Shown one piece after another: positions 41,446-51,262 of a stretch of DNA of 64,000 nt. The translations under genes and the position numbers were made by a program. The number at the start of each line of letters is the position of its first letter. Within the stretch, counting starts at the first letter, position 1. Source of the stretch: Limimaricola soesokkakensis (GTDB lineage Bacteria > Pseudomonadota > Alphaproteobacteria > Rhodobacterales > Rhodobacteraceae); contig NZ_FWFY01000011.1 in NCBI RefSeq assembly GCF_900172345.1, positions 85,091 to 149,090 of the forward strand, written 5' to 3'. The notes under the pieces were generated by a model that was given only the letters and a program-made list of their open reading frames with translations, was not told the origin of the DNA and did no database searches.

Positions 41446-41847
41446 TTACTGGACCACCTCGGCGTCGCCCTCGACTTCGATCGTGTCGGTCGAATCGGCC
41501 GGCGCCTCTTCGATCTCGGCTTCGGCCTCGGCAGCCTCTTCCTCGATCTCGGCCGCACCTTCCTCGACCTCGGTCTCGACTGCGGCACCCGCATCCTCGA
41601 CCTCTTCGACCACGGCGGTGCCGGTATCCTCGATGCTTTCGGCGGCGCCTTCGGCCTCGGTCTCGACGTTGATGTTGGTTTCCTCGCCGACAACGTCGGC
41701 GTTATCGACCTCGCTGCCACCGGCAAACAGCCAGTAGAGGACGATCACGGCCACCACGAGGCCGCCGACGATCAGCGCGATTGAGCTGCCGCCGCTCTTC
41801 TTCGGCGGCGGATTCACGTTGTTGTTGTTGATGTTCGGGTCGGACAT
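41446..41847 (-). CDS. Small membrane protein with long acidic tail
   Basis: A 133-residue protein in three parts. An Asn/Pro/Lys-rich N-terminus (SDPNINNNNVNPPPKK) leads into one membrane helix (about 22-42), then a strongly acidic Glu/Ala/Val tail (about 45-133) with runs such as EEGAAEIEEEAAEAEAEIEE. The tail has almost no basic residues and may form a helix or stay disordered. No homologous family is recognised. It stands alone with its own terminator. The low-complexity tail makes the antisense strand look open too, but the helix and start favour this strand. Confidence 0.65.
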   Translation of the reverse strand: MSDPNINNNNVNPPPKKSGGSSIALIVGGLVVAVIVLYWLFAGGSEVDNADVVGEETNINVETEAEGAAESIEDTGTAVVEEVEDAGAAVETEVEEGAAEIEEEAAEAEAEIEEAPADSTDTIEVEGDAEVVQ

Positions 41848-42066
41848 GCGAGATGCTCCGTCAATGTGTCATTCGTCGGCCAACGTTACCCAGACGGGCG
41901 GGTTCCGACCGTTAGTAAATTTTTTGCGATGTTTCGGGAGGGCTGCGGCAGCGCCACAGTAGCTTTGGCGCCACCTTGCTCGCGCGGACGTGGCCGGGTG
42001 CGACCCTCGCGGGGGTTTCGGGGCCGGGCTCCGCGCTGTAGTGACGGCACAAGACAGGAGTGACGC

Positions 42067-43260
42067 ATGCTGTTCTGGATCATCGCGCTGGCCCTTAGCG
42101 GGGTCGTGGCCCTCGCTCTGGCGGCACCGCTGCTGCGGCCGGGCCAAGAGGCCGGCAGCAACGCGGATCTCGATTTCTATCGCAACCAGCTCGCGGAGAT
42201 CGAGGCGGACCGCGCACGCGGACTGATCGGTCCCGACGAGGCCGAGCGCGCCCGGGCCGAGATCGGCCGGCGGCTCATCGCGGCCGACCGCGCCGCGCGC
42301 GAACCCCGCATGCAATCGCGCGGGCCGGTATGGCCGGTGGCCTTGTTCGGCGGCGTCGTGGTGATCGGTGGAGCCATCTGGCTCTACGCAGATCTCGGGG
42401 CGCCGGGCCGCCCCGACGCGCCTTTGTCCGAACGGTTGGAAATGGCGCGCGAGCTGCGCGCCGATCGCCCGAGCCAAGCCGAGGCCGAGGCCGTCACCCC
42501 CGCCATGCAGGCGGCCGCCCCCGAGGAATATCTCGCGATGGTCGAACAGCTGCGCGAGGCGGTGCCAGAACGGCCCGACGACCTGACCGGTTGGCAGCTT
42601 CTGTCGCGGCACGAGGCGGCCTTGGGCAATTACGCCGCCGCCGCCCGCGCACAGGAGCGGGTGATCGAAATCAAGGGCGACGACGCCAGCTTCGAGGATC
42701 GGCTGGCGCTGGTCGACCGGATGGTCGCGGCCACAGGCGGACTCGTGACGCCCGAAAGCGAGGCGTTGCTGGCACGGCTGCTCGACGCCGATCCGGATGC
42801 GGCGGGGCCGCTCTACTACATGGGCCTGCTGCAAGCGCAGATCGAACGGCCCGACCTCGCCTTCCGATATTGGAAACGCGTGATCGAGCGAGGCGATCCT
42901 GCCTCGCCGCATGTGGAGCTGGCCCGGGCGCAGATCGGCCGCGCTGCGGCGCTTGCCGGGGTCGACTACACGCCGCCATCGGCGCCCGGCCCTTCGGCCG
43001 CCGATATCGCGGCGGCGCAGGACATGGACCCGGCCGCGCGCGACGAGATGATCCGGGGCATGGTCGATGGCCTGGCCGCGCGCTTGGCCGAAAGCGGCGG
43101 CGCGGCCCCGGACTGGGCCCGGCTGATCGGGGCCCTCAGTGTGCTCGGTGAAACCGACCGCGCAGAGGCGATCTGGAGCGAGGCGCAACAGGTTTTCGCG
43201 GGCACGCCCGATCTCGAGCAGATCCGGGACGCGGCACGCAAGGCGGGGGTGGCGGAATGA
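42067..43260 (+). CDS. ccmI: c-type cytochrome biogenesis protein CcmI
   Basis: A 397-residue apocytochrome chaperone. Two membrane helices (residues 2-20 and about 82-103) flank the cytoplasmic leucine-zipper-like loop DFYRNQLAEIEADRARGLI; a periplasmic TPR domain follows. It delivers apocytochromes to the heme-ligation machinery and thus works with the distant ccmABCDG cluster at 18.7-21.4 kb. Its stop overlaps the ruvX start as ATGA. Confidence 0.94.
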   Translation: MLFWIIALALSGVVALALAAPLLRPGQEAGSNADLDFYRNQLAEIEADRARGLIGPDEAERARAEIGRRLIAADRAAREPRMQSRGPVWPVALFGGVVVIGGAIWLYADLGAPGRPDAPLSERLEMARELRADRPSQAEAEAVTPAMQAAAPEEYLAMVEQLREAVPERPDDLTGWQLLSRHEAALGNYAAAARAQERVIEIKGDDASFEDRLALVDRMVAATGGLVTPESEALLARLLDADPDAAGPLYYMGLLQAQIERPDLAFRYWKRVIERGDPASPHVELARAQIGRAAALAGVDYTPPSAPGPSAADIAAAQDMDPAARDEMIRGMVDGLAARLAESGGAAPDWARLIGALSVLGETDRAEAIWSEAQQVFAGTPDLEQIRDAARKAGVAE

Positions 43261-43730
43261 TCTTCGAGACGGCCGAAGACTTTGCCGCCGCCCTGCCCCG
43301 CGCCGGCGCCCTGGCCGGTCTCGACTTCGGCACCAAGACCATCGGCGTCGCCGTCTCCGACGGGCTCCGCTCGGTCGCGACGCCGCTCGAGACGGTGAAG
43401 CGCAAGAAGTTCACCGAAGATGCGGCGCGGCTTCTGGCCATCGCCGAGGGTCGCGGCATCGCCGGCTTCGTGCTTGGACTGCCGCGCAACATGGACGGCT
43501 CCGAGGGGCCGCGCGCCCAGTCGACCCGTGCCTTCGCACGCAACCTGTCACGGCTGACAGAGATCCCGATCGGCTTTTGGGACGAGCGGCTCTCGACCGT
43601 CGCGGCCGAGCGCGCGCTGCTCGAAGCCGACCATTCGCGCAAGCGCCGGGGCGAGCTGATCGACGCGGTCGCGGCCGGATACATTCTGCAGGGTCTCTTG
43701 GACCGGCTAAGCTACATGGGACGGTCATGA
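43257..43730 (+). CDS. ruvX: Holliday-junction resolvase-like YqgF/RuvX
   Basis: A 157-residue RNase H-fold protein. The motifs GLDFGTKTIGVAVSD (catalytic Asp), GLPRNMDGSEGPRA and DERLSTVAAERALLE are intact. In other bacteria it matures pre-16S rRNA and may resolve recombination intermediates. The start overlaps ccmI and the stop overlaps the DUF1289 gene, each by four bases, so three genes form a tight operon. Confidence 0.95.
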   Translation: MIFETAEDFAAALPRAGALAGLDFGTKTIGVAVSDGLRSVATPLETVKRKKFTEDAARLLAIAEGRGIAGFVLGLPRNMDGSEGPRAQSTRAFARNLSRLTEIPIGFWDERLSTVAAERALLEADHSRKRRGELIDAVAAGYILQGLLDRLSYMGRS

Positions 43731-43957
43731 GCGACGAGGTCTGGAGCCGGGCCGAGATCGAAAGCCCCTGCGTGAAGCTTTGCACGATCCATCCCGAAAC
43801 CCGGCTCTGCCTCGGCTGCGCCCGCTCCATCGACGAGATCGCCGCCTGGGGTCGGATGAGCGCCGAGGAGCGCCGCGCGGTGATGGCCGAGCTGCCCGGG
43901 CGCGAGCCCGCGCCCAAGGGCCGGCGCGGCGGCCGCAAGGCACGGCTGGAGCGCTAG
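43727..43957 (+). CDS. DUF1289 Cys-rich small protein
   Basis: A 76-residue DUF1289 protein. The four conserved cysteines are in ESPCVKLCTIHPETRLCLGC, the spacing expected for a small metal (zinc or Fe-S) site. A basic C-terminal tail (RRGGRKARLER) could bind nucleic acid. The role is unknown. It is the last gene after ccmI-ruvX, and its stop overlaps that of the convergent TauE gene within CTAG (43954-43957). Confidence 0.88.
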   Translation: MSDEVWSRAEIESPCVKLCTIHPETRLCLGCARSIDEIAAWGRMSAEERRAVMAELPGREPAPKGRRGGRKARLER

Positions 43958-44775
43958 ATCAGCGCCTTGCGCAGCATGTTAAGCGCGACCAGGATCAGGA
44001 AGGCACCGAACACCCGCTTGAGCCGCTTGGCATCCGTCCGATGCGCCAGCGCGGCCCCGAGCGGCGCGGTCAGCAGCGTCATCGCGATGACGAGAAGAAA
44101 GGCCGGCAGGTTCACCGAGCCCAGCGTCATCGGCGGCGCGACACCGGCGGGGAGCGGCGTCAGCAGGAAGCCCATCACCGAAGGCAGCGCGATCAGCAGG
44201 CCGAACCCGGCGGCCGTGGCCACGGCGCGGTGCATCGCCACGCCGTGCAACGTCATGATCGGCACCCCGAAGCTGCCGCCGCCGATCCCCATCAGCACCG
44301 AAAGGAGCCCGACCGCGGGGGCCATCGCGGCGCGGCGCCAGCCGGAGGGCATGGTTTCGCCCAGTCGCCAATGGCTGCGCCCCAGCACCATGTAGAGCGC
44401 CACGCTCAGTGCCAGCCCTCCGAAGATGAGCTGCAGCACCGTGGTGCGCAGCTGCGCCACCACCAGCACCCCCGCCAGCGCGCCCAAAGCGATGCCGGGA
44501 GCCCAGCCGCGCAGGACGGCCCAATCGACCGCGCCCTTGCGATCATGGCTCAGGACCGAGCGGGCCGAGGTGACGATGATCGTGGCCAGCGAAGTGGCAA
44601 GGCAGATCTGCATCAGCTGCGGCGACTCGTATCCCAGACCGGCGAAGGCATAGAAGAAGGCCGGCACCAGAACGATGCCGCCGCCGACGCCAAGGAGCCC
44701 GGCCAGCACGCCCGCGAAGGCGCCGATGGCGAGCAGCATCGCCCCCATGGACAAAAGCAGCGTGGTTTCAGGCAT
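43954..44775 (-). CDS. TauE/SafE-family sulfite exporter-like protein
   Basis: A 273-residue membrane protein with about eight hydrophobic helices in two repeats. The family loop pattern GLLGVGGGIVLVPAFFY appears in the first repeat and SVLMGIGGGSFGVPIMTLHG in the second. Members export sulfite, sulfoacetate or related anions; the substrate here is not known. It is a stand-alone gene. Confidence 0.9.
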   Translation of the reverse strand: MPETTLLLSMGAMLLAIGAFAGVLAGLLGVGGGIVLVPAFFYAFAGLGYESPQLMQICLATSLATIIVTSARSVLSHDRKGAVDWAVLRGWAPGIALGALAGVLVVAQLRTTVLQLIFGGLALSVALYMVLGRSHWRLGETMPSGWRRAAMAPAVGLLSVLMGIGGGSFGVPIMTLHGVAMHRAVATAAGFGLLIALPSVMGFLLTPLPAGVAPPMTLGSVNLPAFLLVIAMTLLTAPLGAALAHRTDAKRLKRVFGAFLILVALNMLRKALI

Positions 44776-44855
44776 CTGGCGCTCCCGCTCGTTTCGCGAC
44801 AGCGATGCCCGCCCCCCGGCTTGGCCACAAGGGGCCGTCGGAGGAAAACTGGTAC

Positions 44856-45863
44856 TCAGGCCGCCTGCTGCAGGTCCTCAACCCGGCCCAGCGCTTCGAT
44901 CACCAGCTCCGGCCCGGCGCCCGGGCGCGACGCGCCCTCGGACAGAACCCGCCGCCAGCCCCGTGCGCCCGGGCGACCGGCAAAGAGGCCGAGCATGTGC
45001 CGCGTCACCTGGTGCAACCGACCACCCGCCGAGAGATGCGCTTCGATATAGGGCAGCATGTCGCGCACCGCCGCCTCGGCGCGGCTCGTGCCCGGATCGC
45101 CCCAGATGCGCCGGTCGGCCTCGCACAGGACATCGGCGGGCGCGTGATACGCGGCCCGGCCGATCATCACCCCGTCAAGACCGGCCTTCAGGAAGGTCTC
45201 GGCCTCGTCGAGCGAGCCGACGCCGCCATTCACGGACAGGTGCAGATGCGGATAGGCGCGCTTCATCCGCGCCACCAGATCGTAGTCGAGCGGGGGGATG
45301 TCGCGGTTTTCCTTGGGGCTCAGCCCCTGCAGCCAGGCCTTGCGCGCATGGATGGTGAAGCGGCCGACGCCCGCCGCCGCGACCGTCTCGAGAAAATGGG
45401 GCAGGACCGTCTCGGGCTCCTGCTCGTCGACGCCGATGCGGCATTTCACCGTCACCTCGACCGGGCTTACGGCGATCATCTCTGCGCAGCATTCGGCCAC
45501 CAGATCGGGCCGCGTCATCAGAACCGCGCCGAAGGCACCGGACTGCACCCGGTCCGAGGGACAGCCGCAGTTGAGATTGATCTCGTCATAGCCGAACTCG
45601 GCCCCGATCCGCGCCGCCTCGCGAAGTTCGGCCGGGTCCGACCCGCCGAGCTGCAGCGCCACGGGATGTTCAGTATCACCAAATCCCAGCAGCCGCTCGC
45701 GATCGCCATGGATCACGGCGGGCGCGGTCACCATCTCGGTATAAAGCAGGGTTCGCCGCGACAGCAGACGGTGCAGATGCCGGCAATGGCGATCGGTCCA
45801 ATCCATCATCGGGGCGACGGACAGGCGGGCAGCGTTTGACAATGGGGTCGGGCCTGAGGTCAT
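44856..45863 (-). CDS. dusA: tRNA-dihydrouridine(20/20a) synthase
   Basis: A 335-residue FMN enzyme that reduces U20/U20a of tRNA. It has APMMDWTDRHCRHLHRL near the N-terminus, the catalytic Cys101 in NLNCGCPSDRVQ, and a FMN phosphate-site loop VNGGVGSLDEA. The longer HARKAWLQGLSPKENRD segment marks the DusA subgroup. I took ATG 45863 as start; ATG 45905 and one at 45989 are open but add unrelated residues. Confidence 0.93.
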   Translation of the reverse strand: MTSGPTPLSNAARLSVAPMMDWTDRHCRHLHRLLSRRTLLYTEMVTAPAVIHGDRERLLGFGDTEHPVALQLGGSDPAELREAARIGAEFGYDEINLNCGCPSDRVQSGAFGAVLMTRPDLVAECCAEMIAVSPVEVTVKCRIGVDEQEPETVLPHFLETVAAAGVGRFTIHARKAWLQGLSPKENRDIPPLDYDLVARMKRAYPHLHLSVNGGVGSLDEAETFLKAGLDGVMIGRAAYHAPADVLCEADRRIWGDPGTSRAEAAVRDMLPYIEAHLSAGGRLHQVTRHMLGLFAGRPGARGWRRVLSEGASRPGAGPELVIEALGRVEDLQQAA

Positions 45864-46348
45864 GTCTCGATCCGGGCTGCGGGTGGGAGAGGCGCTGTCT
45901 AGCATCAGGCTGCGCGACGGGCAAATGTGATAGGTTTCGTTTTGCCATGCTCCCCCACACTGCGAAAGCCGCATGCGCAACTGCGGCAACTGCGATGACG
46001 TGCTGCCGAAGTGTCAACGCCGTGCCAGCGAGGAACGATCGGCACAGCGATCCCGCTAGGGTGGCCTCGGGTGCGCTCATCTTTGCTCCGATCCCAGGAG
46101 AAATGCCATCCTTGGCCGTCCGCGGTACGGGCCGCGACATCGAAGATGAGAGCCGCGTGATTCGTACCGAGCCCCGATCACGCGGCGAAATGGAGATGCT
46201 CGACCCCGGCCTCTCTCCCGGTCGTCACCGCCAGGCGAGCCGCCATGACAGCGCCGTGCGTCGCTGCGACAGAATAAAGCACCCCGGGGCGTCGTAAATT
46301 TCTGCCCGAGTCTGGTCGCCGCGCTTCGTCTCCGCAATAGTGCGCGCC
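45864..46348. other. Intergenic stretch, 485 bases, no convincing gene
   Basis: Divergent gap between dusA and the Mrp operon. One plus-strand frame at 46103-46297 (64 codons, MPSLAVRGTGRDIED...) has an AGGAGA just before its ATG, but the spacing is short and nothing in it is recognisable. No strong hairpin or repeat was found. The Mrp promoter must be here. Confidence 0.4.
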
Positions 46349-49231
46349 ATGTCGCTATTCATCATCGCCCTCCTCCCGTTCCTCGGCGCGCTGCTGCCCG
46401 GTCTGATGATCCGGGCCGGTCGCCAGGCCTGTTTCACCGCCACCTTCCTCGTCACGGCCTCGGCCGCGGTGGGGCTGCTCACGCATCTGCCCGCCATCCT
46501 GCGGGGCGAGACGGTCTCGGCCCGGCTCGACTGGATGCCGGGGCTGGGGCTCAACGCGAACCTGTTCCTCGACCCGCTGGGCTTCATGTTCGCGGCGCTG
46601 ATCCTCGGGATCGGGCTGCTGATCATCGCCTATGCACGCCACTACCTGTCGCGCGACGACAACATGGGCGAGTTCTTCAGCTACCTGCTGCTGTTCCAGG
46701 GCGCGATGGTAGGCATCGTGATTTCCGACAACATCCTGCTTCTGCTGATTTTCTGGGAGCTGACCTCGCTTTCCTCCTTCCTGCTCATCGGGTTCTGGAA
46801 GCACCTGCCCGAAGGCCGTCAGGGCGCGCGCATGGCGCTCGCGGTAACCGGCATGGGCGGGCTGGCGCTGATCGGCGGCATGCTGCTTCTGGGCCAGATC
46901 GTCGGCAGCTACGATCTGAGCGTCATCCTCGAACAGCGCGACGTGGTGCAGGCCTCGCCGCTCTATGTCCCGGCCTTGCTGCTGATCCTGCTGGGCTGCT
47001 TCACCAAGTCGGCGCAGTTCCCGTTCCATTTCTGGCTGCCGCATGCGATGGCGGCCCCGACCCCGGTCTCGGCCTATCTGCACTCGGCCACCATGGTGAA
47101 GGCCGGGCTGTTCCTGCTGGCGCGGCTCTGGCCGGTGCTCGCGGGCACCGAGGAATGGTTCTACATCGTCACGACGGCCGGTCTCGTGACCATGGTGCTC
47201 GGCGCCTTCATCGCGATCTTCAAGCACGACCTGAAGGCGTTGCTGGCCTTCTCGACCGTGTCGCATCTGGGATTGATCACCTTCCTGCTGGGCACCGGTA
47301 CGGCGTTTGGCGCGATGGCGGCGGTGTTCCACATCCTCAACCATGCGAGCTTCAAGGCCGCGCTCTTCATGACCGCCGGCATCGTCGATCACGGCGTGCA
47401 TACCCGCGACATGCGAAGGCTGGGCGGGCTGCGGCGCCTGATGCCGATCTCCTTCGCTATCGCGACGCTGGCAGGGCTGTCGATGGCGGGCATTCCGCTG
47501 CTCAACGGTTTCCTGTCGAAGGAGATGATGCTCGAGGAAGCCGCGCATACGACGCTGTTCGGCATGCCGATGCTGGTCACCGTCGTGGCGACGCTGGGGG
47601 CGCTGTTCTCGGCCGCCTATTCCTTCCGGCTGATCGCCCATACCTTCTTAGGCCCCGAACGCGACGATTACCCGGCGCATCCGCATGATCCGAATCCCGG
47701 CATGTGGCTGCCGCCGGCGCTGCTGATCATTCCCGTCGTGGTGATCGGCCTGTTTCCGGCGCTTGCCGAGCCCTTCGTGAAGCTTGTCACCGGAGCGGTG
47801 ATCGGCTCGGCCGCCGAGTTGCCTGACGCCCATCTGAAGCTCTGGCACGGCCTGACCCCGGCACTGTTCATGTCGGCGATCGCGGTGATCGGCGGCGCGC
47901 TGCTGCTGATGGGCTTTGCGCCACTGTCGCGGATCTGGGAGGCGGCGCGGCGCCCCGAAGCGAAGGACATCTTCGACCGGATCATCGCGGGCTGCGTCGC
48001 GCTGGCGCGTCCGGTGACGCGCGGCCTGCATGACGGAGCCTTCACCCGCTACGCCGCGATCATGGTGCTGACCGTGGTGGCGGTCGGCGCGCATGCATGG
48101 TTCTCGGGCACGACCGGCGCCGAGATCCGGCGCCCGCTTCTACCCGTCACGCCGATCGCCATAGCGGCATGGGCGATGCTGATCGCCGCCACCGGTTTCC
48201 TCGTGGCGGTGCATCGCAACCGTTTGACGGTGCTGATGCTCATGGGGATCATCGGCCTGATGGTCTCCGTCGGCTTCAACCATTTCTCCGCCCCCGATCT
48301 CGCGCTCACGCAGATCTCGGTCGAGGTGGTGACGATCATCCTGCTGCTGCTGGCGCTGAACTTCCTGCCCAACACCACGCCCAACGAATCCGGGGCGGCG
48401 CGGCGCACCCGCGATGCGATCATCGCCGGGGCCGGCGGCATCGCCGCGGCGGGGCTGATCTGGTCCATTCTCTCGACCGAGTTCCCGATCGCGCCGATCT
48501 CGGACTACCACCTCGCCAACTCCTACAAGGGCGGCGGCGGCGACAACGTGGTCAACGTGATCCTGGTCGACTTCCGGGGCTTCGACACCTTCGGCGAAAT
48601 CATCGTGCTCGGCATCGCCGCGCTGGTGATATACGCGCTGACCGAAACCCTGCTCTCGGGGAAGGTACGCCGCAAGCTGTTGAACCGCGGGCATGAAGAG
48701 CCGCAGGCCGGCGATGCGCACCCGCTGATGATGGTGGTGCTGACGCGGGTGATGATGCCGGTTATCCTGATGGTCGGCGTCTACATCTTCCTGCGCGGCC
48801 ACAACGATCCCGGCGGCGGCTTCGTCGCGGGCCTCGTGGTCGCGATCGCCGTGGTGACGCAATACATGGCCTCGGGCTTTGCCTGGGCGGCGCGGCGCCA
48901 GCGCTATCCCTATCACGGGATCATTGGCGCCGGCGTCTTCGTGGCCGGTCTCACCGGCATCGGCGCCTGGTTCGTCGGGCAACCCTTCCTGACCTCGGCA
49001 TTCGGCTATTTCCGGATACCGCCTATGGAGGAGTTCGAGCTGGCCACCGCCATGGGCTTCGACCTCGGCGTGTTCCTCGCCGTGCTCGGCGCGGTGATGC
49101 TCTCGCTCGAAAGTTTTTCGCGGCTGGGTTACAGGGCCGGCACGGAAACCTCCGACCACGCGATGGACATCGATCCGTCGCGGGGCGAGGAGCTCGATCC
49201 GGTCGTGGATGCAAAGCGCGAGGGCAGCTGA
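46349..49231 (+). CDS. mrpA: Mrp Na+/H+ antiporter subunit A-B fusion
   Basis: A 960-residue membrane protein related to NuoL. The N-terminal two thirds form the ion-translocating MrpA domain (HFWLPHAMAAPTPVSAYLHS, HDLKALLAFSTVSHLG). The C-terminal 150 residues are an MrpB domain (HNDPGGGFVAGLVVAIA), so A and B are fused as in rhizobial PhaAB. It starts a six-gene operon for a complete antiporter that helps pH, sodium and potassium homeostasis. The start is ATG 46349, with GTG 46340 possible. Confidence 0.95.
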   Translation: MSLFIIALLPFLGALLPGLMIRAGRQACFTATFLVTASAAVGLLTHLPAILRGETVSARLDWMPGLGLNANLFLDPLGFMFAALILGIGLLIIAYARHYLSRDDNMGEFFSYLLLFQGAMVGIVISDNILLLLIFWELTSLSSFLLIGFWKHLPEGRQGARMALAVTGMGGLALIGGMLLLGQIVGSYDLSVILEQRDVVQASPLYVPALLLILLGCFTKSAQFPFHFWLPHAMAAPTPVSAYLHSATMVKAGLFLLARLWPVLAGTEEWFYIVTTAGLVTMVLGAFIAIFKHDLKALLAFSTVSHLGLITFLLGTGTAFGAMAAVFHILNHASFKAALFMTAGIVDHGVHTRDMRRLGGLRRLMPISFAIATLAGLSMAGIPLLNGFLSKEMMLEEAAHTTLFGMPMLVTVVATLGALFSAAYSFRLIAHTFLGPERDDYPAHPHDPNPGMWLPPALLIIPVVVIGLFPALAEPFVKLVTGAVIGSAAELPDAHLKLWHGLTPALFMSAIAVIGGALLLMGFAPLSRIWEAARRPEAKDIFDRIIAGCVALARPVTRGLHDGAFTRYAAIMVLTVVAVGAHAWFSGTTGAEIRRPLLPVTPIAIAAWAMLIAATGFLVAVHRNRLTVLMLMGIIGLMVSVGFNHFSAPDLALTQISVEVVTIILLLLALNFLPNTTPNESGAARRTRDAIIAGAGGIAAAGLIWSILSTEFPIAPISDYHLANSYKGGGGDNVVNVILVDFRGFDTFGEIIVLGIAALVIYALTETLLSGKVRRKLLNRGHEEPQAGDAHPLMMVVLTRVMMPVILMVGVYIFLRGHNDPGGGFVAGLVVAIAVVTQYMASGFAWAARRQRYPYHGIIGAGVFVAGLTGIGAWFVGQPFLTSAFGYFRIPPMEEFELATAMGFDLGVFLAVLGAVMLSLESFSRLGYRAGTETSDHAMDIDPSRGEELDPVVDAKREGS

Positions 49232-49232
49232 G

Positions 49233-49607
49233 ATGGAACTACTGATCGCGTCGGCCGTCGGCGTCCTGACCGCCGCCGGCATCTACCTGGTGCTGCGCCT
49301 GCGGACCTTTCCCGTCATCATCGGCACCTCGCTGCTGAGCTATGCCGTCAACGTCTTTCTCTTCGCCTCTGGGCGGCTGGCGATGGATGCGCCCCCGGTC
49401 CTGCGAGACGGCGCCGAGCGCTATACCGACCCGCTGCCGCAGGCGCTGGTCCTGACCGCCATCGTGATCTCCTTCGGGATGACCGCCGTGGTGGTGATGA
49501 TCGCGCTGGGCAGCTGGCTCTCGTCCGATGACGACCGCGTCGACCGACCCGCGCGTGCCGAAGACGACACCAACGCACCCTCTGTGGCCGAAGGAGGTGC
49601 ACGATGA
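49233..49607 (+). CDS. mrpC: Mrp antiporter subunit C
   Basis: A 124-residue NuoK-like three-helix subunit (TAAGIYLVLRLRTFPVIIG, LPQALVLTAIVISFGMTA). A short acidic tail follows. ATG 49233 lies one base after the mrpA stop; the stop overlaps mrpD by four bases. Confidence 0.94.
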   Translation: MELLIASAVGVLTAAGIYLVLRLRTFPVIIGTSLLSYAVNVFLFASGRLAMDAPPVLRDGAERYTDPLPQALVLTAIVISFGMTAVVVMIALGSWLSSDDDRVDRPARAEDDTNAPSVAEGGAR

Positions 49608-51262
49608 GCCACTGGATCATCACCCCCATCGTATTGCCGGCGCTGCTGGCGGCGATCCTCGTGCTGATGGTGCGCGAACACCTCGTGGTGCAGCGTGCGC
49701 TTTCGATGGCGGGAACCCTGGCGATCACCGCCATCGCCATCGGCCTGTTCTGGCAGGCCTCGGATGGCACGATCACGCTCTACCAACTCGGCAACTGGCC
49801 CGCCCCATTCGGCATCGTGCTGGTGGCGGACCGGCTTTCGACGCTGATGGTGCTGCTGACCTCGCTGCTCGCACCCCTGGTGCTGCTCTACGCCATGGGC
49901 TCGGGCTGGGACGGGCGGGGACGGCATTTCCACCCACTGTTCCAGTTCCAGCTGATGGGCATTCTCGGCGCCTTCCTCACCGGCGACGCCTTCAACCTCT
50001 TCGTTTTCTTCGAGGTGCTGCTCATCGCCTCCTACGGGCTGATGATCCACGCGGGAGGCAGGGACCGGCTACGCGCGGGCACGCAATACGTGCTCTACAA
50101 CCTCCTTGGCTCCACGCTCTTTCTCTTCGCCCTAGGCACGATCTATGCTCAGACCGGCACGCTCAACATGGCCGATCTGGCGGGCCGCGTGGCCGAGCTC
50201 GACGCCGAGGCTTCGGCCGGCATTCGCGTCGCGGCGGTGCTGCTGCTAATGGTCTTCGCGATCAAGGCTGCTGTGCTGCCGCTGCATTTCTGGCTGCCCG
50301 ACAGCTATGCCTATGCCCCCGCCCCCGTCGCCGCCCTCTTCGCGATCATGACCAAGGTCGGCGCCTACGGTATTATCCGCGTCTACACGCTGGTGTTCCC
50401 GCCTGATCTCGAGATCACCCAAGGCCTCTTCGACGTCTGGTTGCTTCCGGCGGCGCTGCTGACGCTCGCGCTCGGCATGATCGGCGTGCTGGGCGCGCGC
50501 CGCATCGACCGGCTGGTGGCGTTCTCGGTGATCGGCTCGATGGGGCTCTTGCTCAGCGCCGTGTCGGTCTTCACCCCCGACGGCATCGCCGCCGCGCTCT
50601 ACTACGCGATCCATTCGACCTTCGCGACGGCGGCGCTGTTCCTGCTCGTCGACCAGATCCGCGACCGGCGCGGCGCGGCCGGGCCGATGCTAGTGCATGC
50701 CCAGCCGATCGAGGGCGGCGCGCTACTGGCGGGCATGTTCTTCGTCGCGGCGATCGCCATGACCGGCCTGCCCCCTCTCTCGGGTTTTCTCGGCAAGCTA
50801 CTGATCCTCGACGCCGCAGGCTCCAGCCCGCTGGTGTGGTGGGTCTGGGCGGTGGTGCTCACGGGCTCGCTCGTCGCGGTGGTGGGCTTTTCGCGCGCGG
50901 GCTCGCTCGTCTTCTGGAAGGCACATCAGGAAGGCCCGGACATCGAGCCGATCGACTGCGAGACCGCACCGGAAGTCGAGGACGATACCGCACAGCCCGG
51001 CTCGACCCGCGGACCGCTGGTGCCGCGCCCGGTTCTGCCGATGATCGCGATCGGCGGGCTGATCGCGATGCTGGTGGCGCTCACCGTCTTCGCCGGGCCG
51101 GTCAACCGGGCCCTGTCCGCGACGGCGGCGCAGCTCTTCTCGCCCGAACCCTATATCGAGCTGGTGCTCACCACGCCCGGCAAGCAGATCAAGGACGATC
51201 CGCATGCCGGCGAGGACGATCACGCAGACGAGGCCACGGATGACACCGGGGGGGATCACTGA
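49604..51262 (+). CDS. mrpD: Mrp antiporter subunit D
   Basis: A 552-residue NuoM/N-like subunit with about 14 helices. The proton-path motif region FEVLLIASYGLMIHAGG and the block IKAAVLPLHFWLPDSYAYAP are present. The C-terminus carries a hydrophilic His/Asp/Glu-rich tail (about 520-552) that is longer than usual. It overlaps mrpC and mrpE. Confidence 0.95.
   Translation: MSHWIITPIVLPALLAAILVLMVREHLVVQRALSMAGTLAITAIAIGLFWQASDGTITLYQLGNWPAPFGIVLVADRLSTLMVLLTSLLAPLVLLYAMGSGWDGRGRHFHPLFQFQLMGILGAFLTGDAFNLFVFFEVLLIASYGLMIHAGGRDRLRAGTQYVLYNLLGSTLFLFALGTIYAQTGTLNMADLAGRVAELDAEASAGIRVAAVLLLMVFAIKAAVLPLHFWLPDSYAYAPAPVAALFAIMTKVGAYGIIRVYTLVFPPDLEITQGLFDVWLLPAALLTLALGMIGVLGARRIDRLVAFSVIGSMGLLLSAVSVFTPDGIAAALYYAIHSTFATAALFLLVDQIRDRRGAAGPMLVHAQPIEGGALLAGMFFVAAIAMTGLPPLSGFLGKLLILDAAGSSPLVWWVWAVVLTGSLVAVVGFSRAGSLVFWKAHQEGPDIEPIDCETAPEVEDDTAQPGSTRGPLVPRPVLPMIAIGGLIAMLVALTVFAGPVNRALSATAAQLFSPEPYIELVLTTPGKQIKDDPHAGEDDHADEATDDTGGDH

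Noticed and set aside
45973..46059. 28-codon frame with a CxxC (MRNCGNCDD...)
   Set aside because: No ribosome-binding site, no conserved context and very short; chance cannot be excluded.
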